From the NCBI RefSeq assembly GCF_001984175.1, contig NZ_MTQP01000069.1, forward strand, positions 558,001-622,000: a DNA stretch of 64,000 bases, written 5' to 3'. Positions 48,552 to 57,329 of this stretch are shown here, one piece after another. Source of the stretch: Saccharothrix sp. ALI-22-I (GTDB taxonomy: Bacteria > Actinomycetota > Actinomycetes > Mycobacteriales > Pseudonocardiaceae). The notes beneath the pieces were generated by a model, which worked only from the letters and a program-made list of their open reading frames with translations, ran no database searches and had not been told where the DNA came from. Both the position numbers and the translations under genes were made by a program. Within the stretch, counting starts at the first letter, position 1. Each line of letters begins with the position of its first letter.

Positions 48552-50636
48552 TCACCCCTCCAGTGACAAGCGCGGCGCGGACAGCACAGGCATCGTGGCC
48601 GCCTGACGCAGCAACTGCTCGATGAGCCGCTCCTTGGCCATGGCGAGGTGGCGCCGGTACGTGCCGTAGGGCACCCCCAGTCGTCGGGCGGCTGCCTTGT
48701 GGGTGCGGGAAGCCGAGGTGTACGTGGCGGTGAGCGCTTCGTGTGCCTTCACGCCTGCGGGATCGACCTGCAGCGCGTCGAGGGCGGTCGTGATGGCGGC
48801 GCGCAGGTCGGCGACGGGGTCGGCTGACCCGTGCGGCACGAGGCGGGAGTGCAGCAGGACGCTGGTCGCGAACTCCCGGGGAGCGTGCCAGGTGCGCAGC
48901 GCCTCGACCACGCCCTCCTCGAACGCGGCACGCGGCAGGTCGTCGCCGTGCTCGTCGTCCGGGCCACCGGCGGACGCGGCTGCTGTCCACCCGGCTTCGG
49001 GTGCGACCATGGCGCGAGCCCGGTGCTCCACCCACTGCTCCACCGGTTGCCGCCGCCAGTCCCTGCCGAAGACGTGCTGCTTCCGCCCGTCGGCGTCCAC
49101 CGCCACGACCTCTTGCAGCCCGGCGTTGGCGAGGTAGCGTCGCCACCGCTCGGCGTCCTCGAAGACGGTGAAGGTCACCGCGCGTCCGCGGACCCTCATC
49201 TCGGCCGCGATGGTGCGCCGGCTGATGAGGTCCATGAGGGGCGAGGGCCGCTGGTGCCGGCCGGGCTGCACCGCGAAGCGGCGGATGCCCAGGTGCTCGC
49301 CCGGTCCCAGGGGAGCGGCGGCCTTCACGTAGTCCCAGAGTGCCGCGATCACCGGGTCCTCGGCGCAGTCCTCGGGCAGCGGTGCCTCCATGCGCAGGAT
49401 GGCCATGAACGCGACCGGTGCGGAGGAGCCCGCGTACCGGTAGACGCGGAAGCCCCGTGGCTGGCGGCGCACCCAGTGCGCGACCGCGGTCGCGGAGGCG
49501 GGGCCCTCCGCCTCCTCCGCCATGCGGAGGACGTCGGGCACGTCGTCGGGCTGCAGCGGGGTGTCCTCGACGTGGGGGTGCGCCTGCCAGTCGTACAGGT
49601 CTTTCAGGCCGCCCTGGTCGCGGAAGAGGAACATCCACTCCGCGACGCGCACCAGCGCGTCCTCCTCGGAGGCGCAGCGCACGGCCTGCAGACACGCGAC
49701 CGAGACGCGGACGCGGACGTCGTCGTAGCGCTCGGGATCGCGCCAGCGCAGGTCAGCCGCGAGTGTGGCCCGCACCGCATCGTGCGGGTGCAACCCTTCA
49801 GGGGTGGCCTCGATGTAGGGCAGCTGACGCAGCCAGGAGAACACCGTCGCGGTGTCCTCGTCACCCAGCACCGCGCGCAGCAGCGACTCGCGCGTGACGT
49901 AGGCCTGCGCGACGACCTCGAGGGCGCGCCGGTGAGCGGTGCTCGGCAGGTCGCCCACGAGCCGCTCGACCAGGGTCGTCAGCACGTTGCCGGTGGGCTC
50001 CCACGGTGCGCCCGGCGCCGCGGCGGGCACGGAGGCGGCGAGGGAGAGGGCGAGTGGGCTGCCCCCGGCGAAGGCGACGAGAGCACTGCGCTGTTCCTCG
50101 GTGACACCACGTGCCGCGAGCAGGGCGTCGGACCGGGCGGCGTCGAGCGGTCGCACGACCAGTTCGGCGAAGAGCCGGGCCCAGCCGGGATCCAGCGACC
50201 ACTCGGCGTCGGGGGCGATCCTGCTCGCCAGCACGACGAGCGCGCCGTCGGCGAGCCGGAGCAGGAAGGTGTCGCGCAGCCACGGCTCGAGCGGCTGGCA
50301 GTGCTCGAAGGAGTCGATGAGGAGCACCGCACCGGGCTCGACGCACGCCAGGGCGGCGGCCTGCTCGAGACGACGCGGATCCGCGTCGAGGAACCGTGCG
50401 TCGATATGCACCACGCGGCGGCCGGCGAGTTCGGCCTGCCGGGCGGCGTAGCGCAACAGGGAGGACTTGCCGATCCCGCCAGGGCCATGAAGGTACGTCA
50501 CGATCGGAGCGTCGGCCGCACCCGACAGCATCCGGTCGAGCACCGCCCGCTCCGGCTCTCGGCCTACCAGCGCACCGGCTCGTGCCGCCGCCAGCCTGTC
50601 CGCCAGTCCCGTCGCACCCACTCCCACTCCTTCCAT
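48552..50636 (-). CDS. STAND-like ATPase regulator with C-terminal HTH
   Basis: 694 residues. AAA/STAND module with P-loop LHGPGGIGKSSLLRYAA, AVLLIDSFEHC and VVLASRIAPD; a long helical middle with an HPHDAVRATLAADLRWRD winged-helix-like part; C-terminal helices with HKAAARRLGVPYGTYRRHLA, which reads as a helix-turn-helix. Presumably an ATP-dependent transcription regulator whose ligand is unknown. ATG 50636 is used here; a GTG six codons in, after GAAGGAG, is at least as good, and a long extension to 50735 is unlikely. Confidence 0.75.
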   Translation of the reverse strand: MEGVGVGATGLADRLAAARAGALVGREPERAVLDRMLSGAADAPIVTYLHGPGGIGKSSLLRYAARQAELAGRRVVHIDARFLDADPRRLEQAAALACVEPGAVLLIDSFEHCQPLEPWLRDTFLLRLADGALVVLASRIAPDAEWSLDPGWARLFAELVVRPLDAARSDALLAARGVTEEQRSALVAFAGGSPLALSLAASVPAAAPGAPWEPTGNVLTTLVERLVGDLPSTAHRRALEVVAQAYVTRESLLRAVLGDEDTATVFSWLRQLPYIEATPEGLHPHDAVRATLAADLRWRDPERYDDVRVRVSVACLQAVRCASEEDALVRVAEWMFLFRDQGGLKDLYDWQAHPHVEDTPLQPDDVPDVLRMAEEAEGPASATAVAHWVRRQPRGFRVYRYAGSSAPVAFMAILRMEAPLPEDCAEDPVIAALWDYVKAAAPLGPGEHLGIRRFAVQPGRHQRPSPLMDLISRRTIAAEMRVRGRAVTFTVFEDAERWRRYLANAGLQEVVAVDADGRKQHVFGRDWRRQPVEQWVEHRARAMVAPEAGWTAAASAGGPDDEHGDDLPRAAFEEGVVEALRTWHAPREFATSVLLHSRLVPHGSADPVADLRAAITTALDALQVDPAGVKAHEALTATYTSASRTHKAAARRLGVPYGTYRRHLAMAKERLIEQLLRQAATMPVLSAPRLSLEG

Positions 50637-50907
50637 CGGCTTCGTATCAGTACGGGGGGAGTTCGCGATCCGGGACAGCTCGATGAACCGGCCACCAGGG
50701 ACCAGGACGGGCATTAACCAGGTAAGGCCCGACAACGTACACGCTGATCCTTTGCAGTGAGGTTCGCGGGAACCCGATAAGCCGTCTGGCTCATGGACTC
50801 GTCGGCACGGTGGCGCAGACCATGTGGTTACGCACGGTCACCTCCGTCGCCGGGGTTGGCCGTGCCCGAATCCGGGCACGGCGGTTGATCCGGTGGTTGG
50901 CTGTGGT

Positions 50908-51229
50908 CATGCTGGAGTCCGTGGAGGACGTTCGCCGGTCTGACGAGCGGTGGGAAGAACCCCACATCGGAGTGTCGGAGGAACTGCTCCGGCACGTGGT
51001 CAGGACTACCGGCCTGCCTCCCGCACTCGCGCGACGGGTGGTGTCCGATGTCATGGGCTACTTCGTCGAGACGGCGGAGGAGTACGTGCTGCGCCGGCAC
51101 GCGGAGCTGCGGCGGGACGGGTTGGCCAACGCGAAGATCTGGAGCTTGCTGCGGAAGGAACTGGACGTGCGGCCGGTCGCCGCGCCGCCCCTGTCCGAAC
51201 GCCAGCTGCGCCGGATCGTCTACGGCTAG
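50908..51229 (+). CDS. Small conserved protein upstream of glmS
   Basis: 106 residues, helical. EELLRHVVRTTGLPPALARR, then a segment with AEEYVLRRHAEL, and ANAKIWSLLRKELDVRPVAAPPLSERQLRRI look like a small nucleic-acid or protein-binding domain. No named family. 15 bases upstream of glmS on the same strand, so probably co-transcribed. Start uncertain: ATG 50908 or GTG 50920. Confidence 0.6.
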
Positions 51230-51244
51230 AGGAGATCACCGGGC

Positions 51245-53068
51245 ATGTGCGGAATCGTCGGTTACGTAGGTCCGAGGGACGCGGTCCCCGTGCTGATGGA
51301 GGGCCTGCACCGGCTCGAATACCGGGGGTACGACTCGGCGGGCATCGCGGTCGTCGACGACGGCGCGCTGCGGGTCGTCAAGAACGCCGGACGGGTCGGT
51401 GACCTGCGGCGGGCCGTGCCCGAGGACATGGCGGGCGCGACCGGTATCGCGCACACCCGGTGGGCCACGCACGGTGAGCCGACCGACCGCAACGCACACC
51501 CGCACGTGGACGCCGCCGAGCGCATCGCGATCGTGCACAACGGCGTGTTCGAGAACTCCGACCGGCTCCGCGCCCAGCTCGTCGCGGACGGTGTCGAGCT
51601 CGCCTCCGACACCGACAGCGAAGTCCTCGCCCACCTCGTCGCCCGCAGCTCCGCCGACACCCTCGAAGACGCCGTGCGCGAGGCGTTGGCGCTGGTCGAG
51701 GGCACGTACGGGGTGATCGTGATGGACGCCGAACGGCCCGGTGAGCTGGTCGCGGCCCGCCGGGGCAGCCCGGTCGTGCTCGGCGTCGGCGAGCAGGAGA
51801 TGCTGGTCGCCTCCGACGTCACCGCGCTGGTCCGCTACACCCAGCAGGTGATCTACCTGGACGACGACGAGATCGCCACGGTCACCGCCGACGGCTACCG
51901 CACGTCCACCATGGACGCCCGCGCCACCAGCACCACCCGTTCCCCCACGTCGATCGACGTCGCGAGCGCCGAGTACGAGCTGGGCGAGCACCCGGACTTC
52001 ATGTACAAGGAGATGCGCGAGCAGCCGGACGCGGTGGACCGCTGCATGCGCGGCCGGCTGGACCACCGGTTCTCGTCGGCCCGGCTGGACGGTGTCGGCC
52101 TCACCCCGCAGGACTACCAGCGCATCCGCCGGGTCAAGCTGCTGGGCTGCGGTTCGGCGTACTACGCCGGGCAGCTGGGCGCGCAGCTGATCGAGGAACT
52201 GGCCCGCATCCCCGCCGACGCCGAGCCCGCGTCCGAGTTCCGCTACCGCAACCCGGTCGTGGACCCGGACACGCTGTACGTCGCGATCAGCCAGTCGGGT
52301 GAAACGCTGGACACGCTGGCCGCCGTGCAGGAGCTCAAGCGCAAGGGCGGGCACGTCATCGGCGTGGTCAACGCGGTGGGCAGCACGATCGCCCGCGAGT
52401 GCGGCCACGGGATCTTCCTGCACGCGGGTCCGGAGGTGTCGGTGGCGGCGACCAAGTCGTTCACCACGATGGCCGTCGCGTTGGCGATGCTCGCCCTGGA
52501 CCTGGGGCGGGTGCGCGACCTGTCCATCACCGAGGGGCGTCGGCTGGTCGGTGGGCTGTCCCAGCTGCCGCACCAGATCGCGCAGATCCTCGCGTCCGAG
52601 GACGAGATCGCGAAGATCGCCCGGAAGTACGCGGGGGCTGAGCACATGTTCTTCGTCGGCCGGGTGCGTGGGTGGCCTGCGGCGCGGGAGGGTGCGCAGA
52701 AGCTCAAGGAGATCTCGTACGTGCACGCGGAGGCTTACCAGGCGTCCGAGCTGAAGCACGGGCCGTTGGCGCTGATCAACCCCGAGATGCCGACGGTGGT
52801 GCTGGTGCCGGACGACGAGCTGCTGGCCAAGAACACCGGCACGATCGAGGAGATCAAGGCACGTGGTGGGCCGGTCATCGCCGTCACCGACGCCGACCTG
52901 CCGGTGGGTCTGGCCACGGATGTCATCCGGGTGCCCAAGGCCCACGAGGTGCTGGCCCCGATCACGCTGTCCGTGCCGTTGCAGCTCTTCGCCTACCACC
53001 TCGCCCACGCCTTGGGCCGGGACGTGGACCGGCCGCGCAACCTGGCGAAGAGCGTGACCGTGGAGTAG
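51245..53068 (+). CDS. glmS: Glutamine--fructose-6-phosphate aminotransferase (isomerising)
   Basis: 607 residues, full length. N-terminal class II glutaminase with catalytic Cys2 (MCGIVGYVG), HTRWATHGEP and HNGVFEN; two SIS domains (LGCGSAYYAG, AISQSGETLDTLAA, KSFTTMAVALAM) and the C-terminal RPRNLAKSVTVE. Makes glucosamine 6-phosphate for peptidoglycan and amino sugars. Such genes sometimes occur as second copies in actinomycetes; whether this is the only one cannot be seen. GGAGATCACCGGGC precedes the ATG. No ribozyme-like leader is apparent. Confidence 0.95.
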   Translation: MCGIVGYVGPRDAVPVLMEGLHRLEYRGYDSAGIAVVDDGALRVVKNAGRVGDLRRAVPEDMAGATGIAHTRWATHGEPTDRNAHPHVDAAERIAIVHNGVFENSDRLRAQLVADGVELASDTDSEVLAHLVARSSADTLEDAVREALALVEGTYGVIVMDAERPGELVAARRGSPVVLGVGEQEMLVASDVTALVRYTQQVIYLDDDEIATVTADGYRTSTMDARATSTTRSPTSIDVASAEYELGEHPDFMYKEMREQPDAVDRCMRGRLDHRFSSARLDGVGLTPQDYQRIRRVKLLGCGSAYYAGQLGAQLIEELARIPADAEPASEFRYRNPVVDPDTLYVAISQSGETLDTLAAVQELKRKGGHVIGVVNAVGSTIARECGHGIFLHAGPEVSVAATKSFTTMAVALAMLALDLGRVRDLSITEGRRLVGGLSQLPHQIAQILASEDEIAKIARKYAGAEHMFFVGRVRGWPAAREGAQKLKEISYVHAEAYQASELKHGPLALINPEMPTVVLVPDDELLAKNTGTIEEIKARGGPVIAVTDADLPVGLATDVIRVPKAHEVLAPITLSVPLQLFAYHLAHALGRDVDRPRNLAKSVTVE

Positions 53069-53185
53069 CCGGTCCTACGTTCACCGGGTAGCCGATCGGG
53101 CACCCCAGGCGGGCACGCCGAACCGACGGGGGTGGTCTTGCTGTGCCCAAACAAGATGCGGGCGTTGACGGCAATCGACGGCCGG

Positions 53186-53225
53186 CCGGAAGGTGCACAG
53201 GGAATGCACCCGGTGCACCTTCCGG
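53186..53225. promoter_or_regulatory. Long inverted repeat before the esterase gene
   Basis: Arms of 13 bases (53186-53198 and 53213-53225, sequence CCGGAAGGTGCAC and its complement) flank a 14-base loop; a third copy of TGCACCTTCC lies at 53230-53239. No T-tract follows, so an operator or mRNA hairpin is more likely than a terminator. Confidence 0.55.
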
Positions 53226-53252
53226 CGTTGCACCTTCCTGAAGGGGAGAGCG

Positions 53253-54698
53253 ATGAAGCTCACCGCCACGATCACGGCCTTGGCACTCGTCGGGTGCGCC
53301 ATGACCGCCGTCGCCCAACCGGCCGCTGCCGCGACCGTCGACACCTCCGCCACTTATGTGCTGGTCTCCCGGTACAGCGGCAAGGCGGTGCAGGTCGGCT
53401 CCACGGCGGATGGGGAGGCGGTTGTGCAGGCCACCCGGGTCGACTCCACCGCCCAGCAGTGGCAGTTCGTCGACTCGGGCGGGGGCTACTACCGGTTGAA
53501 GTCGCGTCTGAGCGGGAAGGTGGTGGACATCGCGTCGTCGTCCACGGCCAATGGCGCGAACGTCGTGCAGTGGACCGACAAGAACGCCACCAACCAGCAG
53601 TTCAGCCTGGCGGACTCGGACGGCGGGTACGTCCGGTTCGTCAACCGCAACAGCGGCAAGGCGCTGGACCTCTGGGAACGCTCGACCGCCGACGGCGCCC
53701 GGATCTCCCAGTACGACGACAACGGCGGGACCAACCAGCAGTGGCAGCTGGTACGGCTCGCCGCGGCCACCGTGGGTGCGCCCACCGACCCGAACATCCG
53801 GTACTTCGGCCGCTGGAACTACAGCAACCCGGCCGCGTACGTGTCGGAGTGGGCGGGCGCGTACGTGGTGGTCGGCTTCACCGGCCGCACGATCAAGCTG
53901 CGCCAGCGCAACGCGATCGACTTCTACGTCAGCATCGACGGCGGCGCGGACGTGTCGTACACCAACCGGAGCGGCACGGTCGACCTCACGCCCACCCCGT
54001 TGGCGAGCGGCAACCACACGATGCGGGTGTCCTACCGGCCGATCGCCGGGTCCTACCGGGGTGACGCGGTGTTCCAGGGCGTCCAGCTGGACGCGGGTGC
54101 TACGACGTTCGCGCCGACCGTGCCGTCGCGGATCGTGGAGTTCGTCGGCGACTCGATCACCGTGGGCCAGCTGTCGTCCAAGCAGGCGCTGACCGCGTAC
54201 GGGTGGTTGGCGAGTGAACGGCTGGGTCTGGGCCACACGCAGATCGCGGTCGGCGGCGCGTGCCTGGTGTCGGCGGCGGACGGCTGCATCGGGATGAGCG
54301 ACCGGTTCCTCCGCACCGGCCTCCAGGCCAACGCGTCGAACTGGGACTTCTCCCGCTACCGGGCGGACGTGGTGGTGATCAACCTGGGCACCAACGACGT
54401 CGGGCACAGCGTGACCGGTGCGCAGTTCCAGACCGCGTACGTGACGCTGCTGCGGCGGGCGCGGGAGAAGTACCCGAACGCGACCGTGCTGGCGCTGCAG
54501 ACGTTCCGCAAGCGCTTCATCCCGGAGACGCAGGCGGCCGTGCAGACGGTGAACGACCCGAAGATCCGGTTCGTCGACACCACCGGCTGGATCGTGGAGT
54601 CCACCGACACCTCCGACAACGTGCACCCGAACGACCAGGGTCACCGCAAGATCGCCGATCGGCTGGCTCCGCTCATCTCGGCGGCGCTGACGTCCTGA
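53253..54698 (+). CDS. Secreted CBM13-CE2 acetyl esterase (SGNH)
   Basis: 481 residues. Signal peptide to ~27; ricin-type beta-trefoil (CBM13) ~30-168 with three repeats (AQQWQFVDSG, NQQFSLADSD, NQQWQLVRL); CE2-type jelly roll ~175-285 (YFGRWNYSNPAAYVSEWAGA); SGNH domain with EFVGDSITVG (Ser301), VVINLGTNDVGH and DNVHPNDQGHRK (Asp, His). Deacetylates xylan or related polymers while the trefoil binds them. GGGGAG upstream of ATG. A strong terminator follows at 54709. Confidence 0.9.
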   Translation: MKLTATITALALVGCAMTAVAQPAAAATVDTSATYVLVSRYSGKAVQVGSTADGEAVVQATRVDSTAQQWQFVDSGGGYYRLKSRLSGKVVDIASSSTANGANVVQWTDKNATNQQFSLADSDGGYVRFVNRNSGKALDLWERSTADGARISQYDDNGGTNQQWQLVRLAAATVGAPTDPNIRYFGRWNYSNPAAYVSEWAGAYVVVGFTGRTIKLRQRNAIDFYVSIDGGADVSYTNRSGTVDLTPTPLASGNHTMRVSYRPIAGSYRGDAVFQGVQLDAGATTFAPTVPSRIVEFVGDSITVGQLSSKQALTAYGWLASERLGLGHTQIAVGGACLVSAADGCIGMSDRFLRTGLQANASNWDFSRYRADVVVINLGTNDVGHSVTGAQFQTAYVTLLRRAREKYPNATVLALQTFRKRFIPETQAAVQTVNDPKIRFVDTTGWIVESTDTSDNVHPNDQGHRKIADRLAPLISAALTS

Positions 54699-54708
54699 GC
54701 GTGGTGAG

Positions 54709-54752
54709 GATCGGGCCGGGTGGTGGCGTTCCCACCACCCGGCCCGATCTTT
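54709..54752 (+). terminator. Rho-independent-type terminator after the esterase gene
   Basis: Perfect 18-base arms (54709-54726 and 54732-54749) around a 5-base loop, then TTT. Long stem with a short U-tail is usual in high-GC actinomycetes. Confidence 0.85.
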
Positions 54753-54859
54753 AGGTTGGTGCTGCACCGCGAAATGGGTGGACCGGGAGTGCTCCGCCTT
54801 CGACTCCGCCGGGACAGTAAGATCAGCTTCGGGTTGGTGCTCGACCAGTGGGGGCTGCG

Positions 54860-55234
54860 GTGTTCAGGGCTGTCATGTTCATCGTCTCCGGCGTGGGTTT
54901 GATCGCGTTCGGCGGCTACGTCGTGATCGACGACAAACGCCTGGTCGACGTGCAGGCCGAAGTGGTCAGGGTGTCCAGGGTGGACGACACCGAGTGGCGG
55001 TCGACGGTGCGGTTCACCACCCTCGAAGGCAAGCAGGTCACCGAGGATCTCCGGCCGTCCACCCGGAAGCCGCAGACCGGCGATCGGGTGGAGGTCAGCT
55101 ACCGGCCCAGGAACCCGAGTGCCGTCCACTTCCCCGAAGACGGGCAGAACCTGTACCTGTGGCCCGGCATCGGGCTCGGGCTGATCGCCGTCGGGGTGTT
55201 CTGGATCGTCTGGTACAACCGCAGTCCTCGGTGA
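54860..55234 (+). CDS. DUF3592-like membrane protein
   Basis: 124 residues. Two transmembrane helices (VMFIVSGVGLIAFGGYVVI and YLWPGIGLGLIAVGVFWIVW) flank a ~75-residue soluble strand-rich loop (AEVVRVSRVDDTEWRSTVRF, GDRVEVSYRPRNPS). This is the DUF3592 layout; no function known. GTG 54860 has GGGGG five bases upstream; GTG 54848 is an alternative. Convergent with the protease-nuclease gene, three bases apart. Confidence 0.75.
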   Translation: MFRAVMFIVSGVGLIAFGGYVVIDDKRLVDVQAEVVRVSRVDDTEWRSTVRFTTLEGKQVTEDLRPSTRKPQTGDRVEVSYRPRNPSAVHFPEDGQNLYLWPGIGLGLIAVGVFWIVWYNRSPR

Positions 55235-55237
55235 AGC

Positions 55238-57064
55238 TCACCACTGGATGTCGGTCAGGGTCTCCAACGGCGCGCGTTGCGCCAACGACTCGGGCAGCAC
55301 CAGGGTGTCGGCCGCCTTCAACGGCGCCGGGAACGTGAAGCCGCAGCGCTGTTCGACCTCGCCCAAGGCCACCTGGAACACCCGGAACTCGTCCAGTTCC
55401 AGCGATTCCAGCTGGTTCAGGTTCTGGGTCAGGACGAACGCCCGCGCCTTCAGGACGCCGGCGGACACGAAGGCGATCACCTTCCAGTACTCGCGCGGCA
55501 ACGGCACGCCGCGGAACACGCGGTCGTCGGACCGGAACACCGGGCCGCCGTAGGCGCTGACCTTCAGGTCGTCCACGTCCACATCGGACAGCACGGCGTC
55601 CTCCAGGCGACCCCACAGCCCGCGCCGGGCGCTCTGGTTGAAGTCGTCCATCTGGGGCGTGATGTTGGTGAAGAAGAACGAGTCCTTGTTGGCCCGCTCC
55701 GCGTCGGCCTGCGGCCCCCACAGCAGGTCCGCGCGCCGGGCCAGGTGCCCGCGGTCGAGCCGGTTGTCCCGGTACAGCTCGTCGCCGACCTGGAACTCCG
55801 CCGGGATGCGCGGGTCGAGCAGGAACGGGATGCCGCTGCGGTTGATCTTCTTGAGCCCGCCGCCGTCGATGTTCCACGCCACCCAGAACGCGAACCGCCG
55901 CGACTTGCTCTGCGCCAGCGAGAAGTGCTTGTAGTCGATCACGGTCGACCCGTTCAGCTCGACCGCGTCGGCACGGGTCGCGTCGCCGAGTTCCGGCACG
56001 CCCGCGGGTACACCGAGGAAGTTCTCGTCGAACCCGACCAGCGCCGCCACCTCGGGCTTCTTCGGCGGCTTGACCGTGATGCCGAGCTTCTCGAACACCG
56101 ACCCCGGCAGGCACGCCAGCGCGTGCTCGTCCGTGCCGTCACCGGACTCGCCGGCGAAGTGCAGGCCCGCGATGGTCTTGCCGGTCTTGCCGTTGGACGC
56201 CTTGAACACCCACGCGGCGCCGGAGTCGCCGCCCATGCTGATCTCGCCGTCGGCGGCGGGCCGCGCCGGGTCGGGTCCGATCTCGAAGCAGCCGATCTGC
56301 CGCTGCCCCACACCGGGGCCGTAGTCGATCTTGACCAGGGTGTCCACGCGCCGGACCACGCCGTGCGTCACGCCGGTCGTCCGGCCGCTCTTCACGACCT
56401 TGTCACCGAGTTCCGGCTCGCCCAGCTTGTCCACGGCGACGCCCAGGTCCAGGATCTCCGCCTCGAACCCGCGGTCCTCGATGGTCGCGATGGCGCAGTC
56501 CCCCGCCGCGCCCAGGTGCGACCGGACGAGCCGACCGAGCCGGTTGCGCTCGGTGCGGTTGTCGTCGTGCACGCCGGGCTGGACCACGTCCTCGCCCAAC
56601 GCGCCCTGCGGACCGTGCAGGACGTGCCAGTTGCTCAGCACGTACGGGGTGCCGTCGACGCGGTCGTACACGACGCAGCCGACGGTGCCCGCCGACACGC
56701 GCACGTGGCCCACGCTCACGCCCGGCACGACCGGGTCGATCCGCGTCTTGCGCACGCTGCTGACGGTCTCCTGCACCACGTGGAAGTCGACCCGGTAGTC
56801 GCGTTGCAGCACGTCGGTGGGCACGGGGACGCCGTCCACCTCGATCGTCTCGGGCAGCAGCGTGGTGCCGAGCGCGCCCAACGCCTCGGGCGCGGCCTTC
56901 TGCCGGACGGTGAACTGGATGGCGATCTCGTTCGTCGGCTTGCCGTCGGCGACCTTGTAGCCGATCCCGATCGAGGACACGTTGACGTCCCGCAGGTAGT
57001 CGGCGCCCTTGGTGCGCACGAACCGCCGCAGCGATGCCTGCAAACCGTTCTTCTTCTTGACCAT
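55238..57064 (-). CDS. Trypsin-like serine protease fused to DNA/RNA non-specific endonuclease (NUC1)
   Basis: 608 residues without a signal peptide. Residues ~100-310 form a trypsin-like fold: YVLSNWHVLHG (H147), GDCAIATI (D189), ISMGGDSGAAWVF (S281). Residues ~340-600 are a NUC1/endonuclease G type nuclease: DRGHLARRADLLWG (H440, in the DRGH signature) and FFFTNITPQMDDFNQ (Asn for Mg, residue 467). Both active sites look intact. The N-terminal 100 residues (VNVSSIGIGYKVADGKPTNE) are a conserved lead-in seen on some bacterial trypsin-like proteins. ATG 57064 with AGGGGG nine bases upstream. Looks like a cytoplasmic toxin or defence effector that proteolysis could switch on (inference); no immunity gene is obvious. 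Confidence 0.88.
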   Translation of the reverse strand: MVKKKNGLQASLRRFVRTKGADYLRDVNVSSIGIGYKVADGKPTNEIAIQFTVRQKAAPEALGALGTTLLPETIEVDGVPVPTDVLQRDYRVDFHVVQETVSSVRKTRIDPVVPGVSVGHVRVSAGTVGCVVYDRVDGTPYVLSNWHVLHGPQGALGEDVVQPGVHDDNRTERNRLGRLVRSHLGAAGDCAIATIEDRGFEAEILDLGVAVDKLGEPELGDKVVKSGRTTGVTHGVVRRVDTLVKIDYGPGVGQRQIGCFEIGPDPARPAADGEISMGGDSGAAWVFKASNGKTGKTIAGLHFAGESGDGTDEHALACLPGSVFEKLGITVKPPKKPEVAALVGFDENFLGVPAGVPELGDATRADAVELNGSTVIDYKHFSLAQSKSRRFAFWVAWNIDGGGLKKINRSGIPFLLDPRIPAEFQVGDELYRDNRLDRGHLARRADLLWGPQADAERANKDSFFFTNITPQMDDFNQSARRGLWGRLEDAVLSDVDVDDLKVSAYGGPVFRSDDRVFRGVPLPREYWKVIAFVSAGVLKARAFVLTQNLNQLESLELDEFRVFQVALGEVEQRCGFTFPAPLKAADTLVLPESLAQRAPLETLTDIQW

Positions 57065-57329
57065 GAGCGCCAACCCCCTGATGTGCGCGCGTCGGTGGCC
57101 TTGCTGTCGGTGTCACCCAATCCGGTGTTAGCCCGGACCTGACACCGTCACCCATTCAGCCCTTTGTCGGCCACCGAGTGCAGTATCCATCACCTGGACG
57201 ACTGAAAGTTGACCATCGGGAGACTGATGGCTGAACTCTGATCGGACCTGTCGCCGCACCCGCCGCCGTGCTGTGGTTCAGGGGCAAGTCGTGCACGTTC
57301 CCCGACGACCCCTGCATGTTGGAGGAGCT
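57065..57329. promoter_or_regulatory. Divergent promoter region of the protease-nuclease and subtilase-like genes
   Basis: 265 bases between divergent genes. A GGAGGAG site ends it on the plus strand. No clear operator; TTGACC at 57211 could be a -35 for the plus strand but no matching -10 stands out. Confidence 0.35.

Noticed and set aside
51230..51244. glmS ribozyme/riboswitch
   Set aside because: Only 15 bases separate glmS from the upstream small gene, too short for the ribozyme; not expected in actinomycetes.
53186..53225. Hairpin as glmS terminator
   Set aside because: It lies about 120 bases after glmS, has a 14-base loop and no T-tract, and carries an extra repeat near the esterase start.
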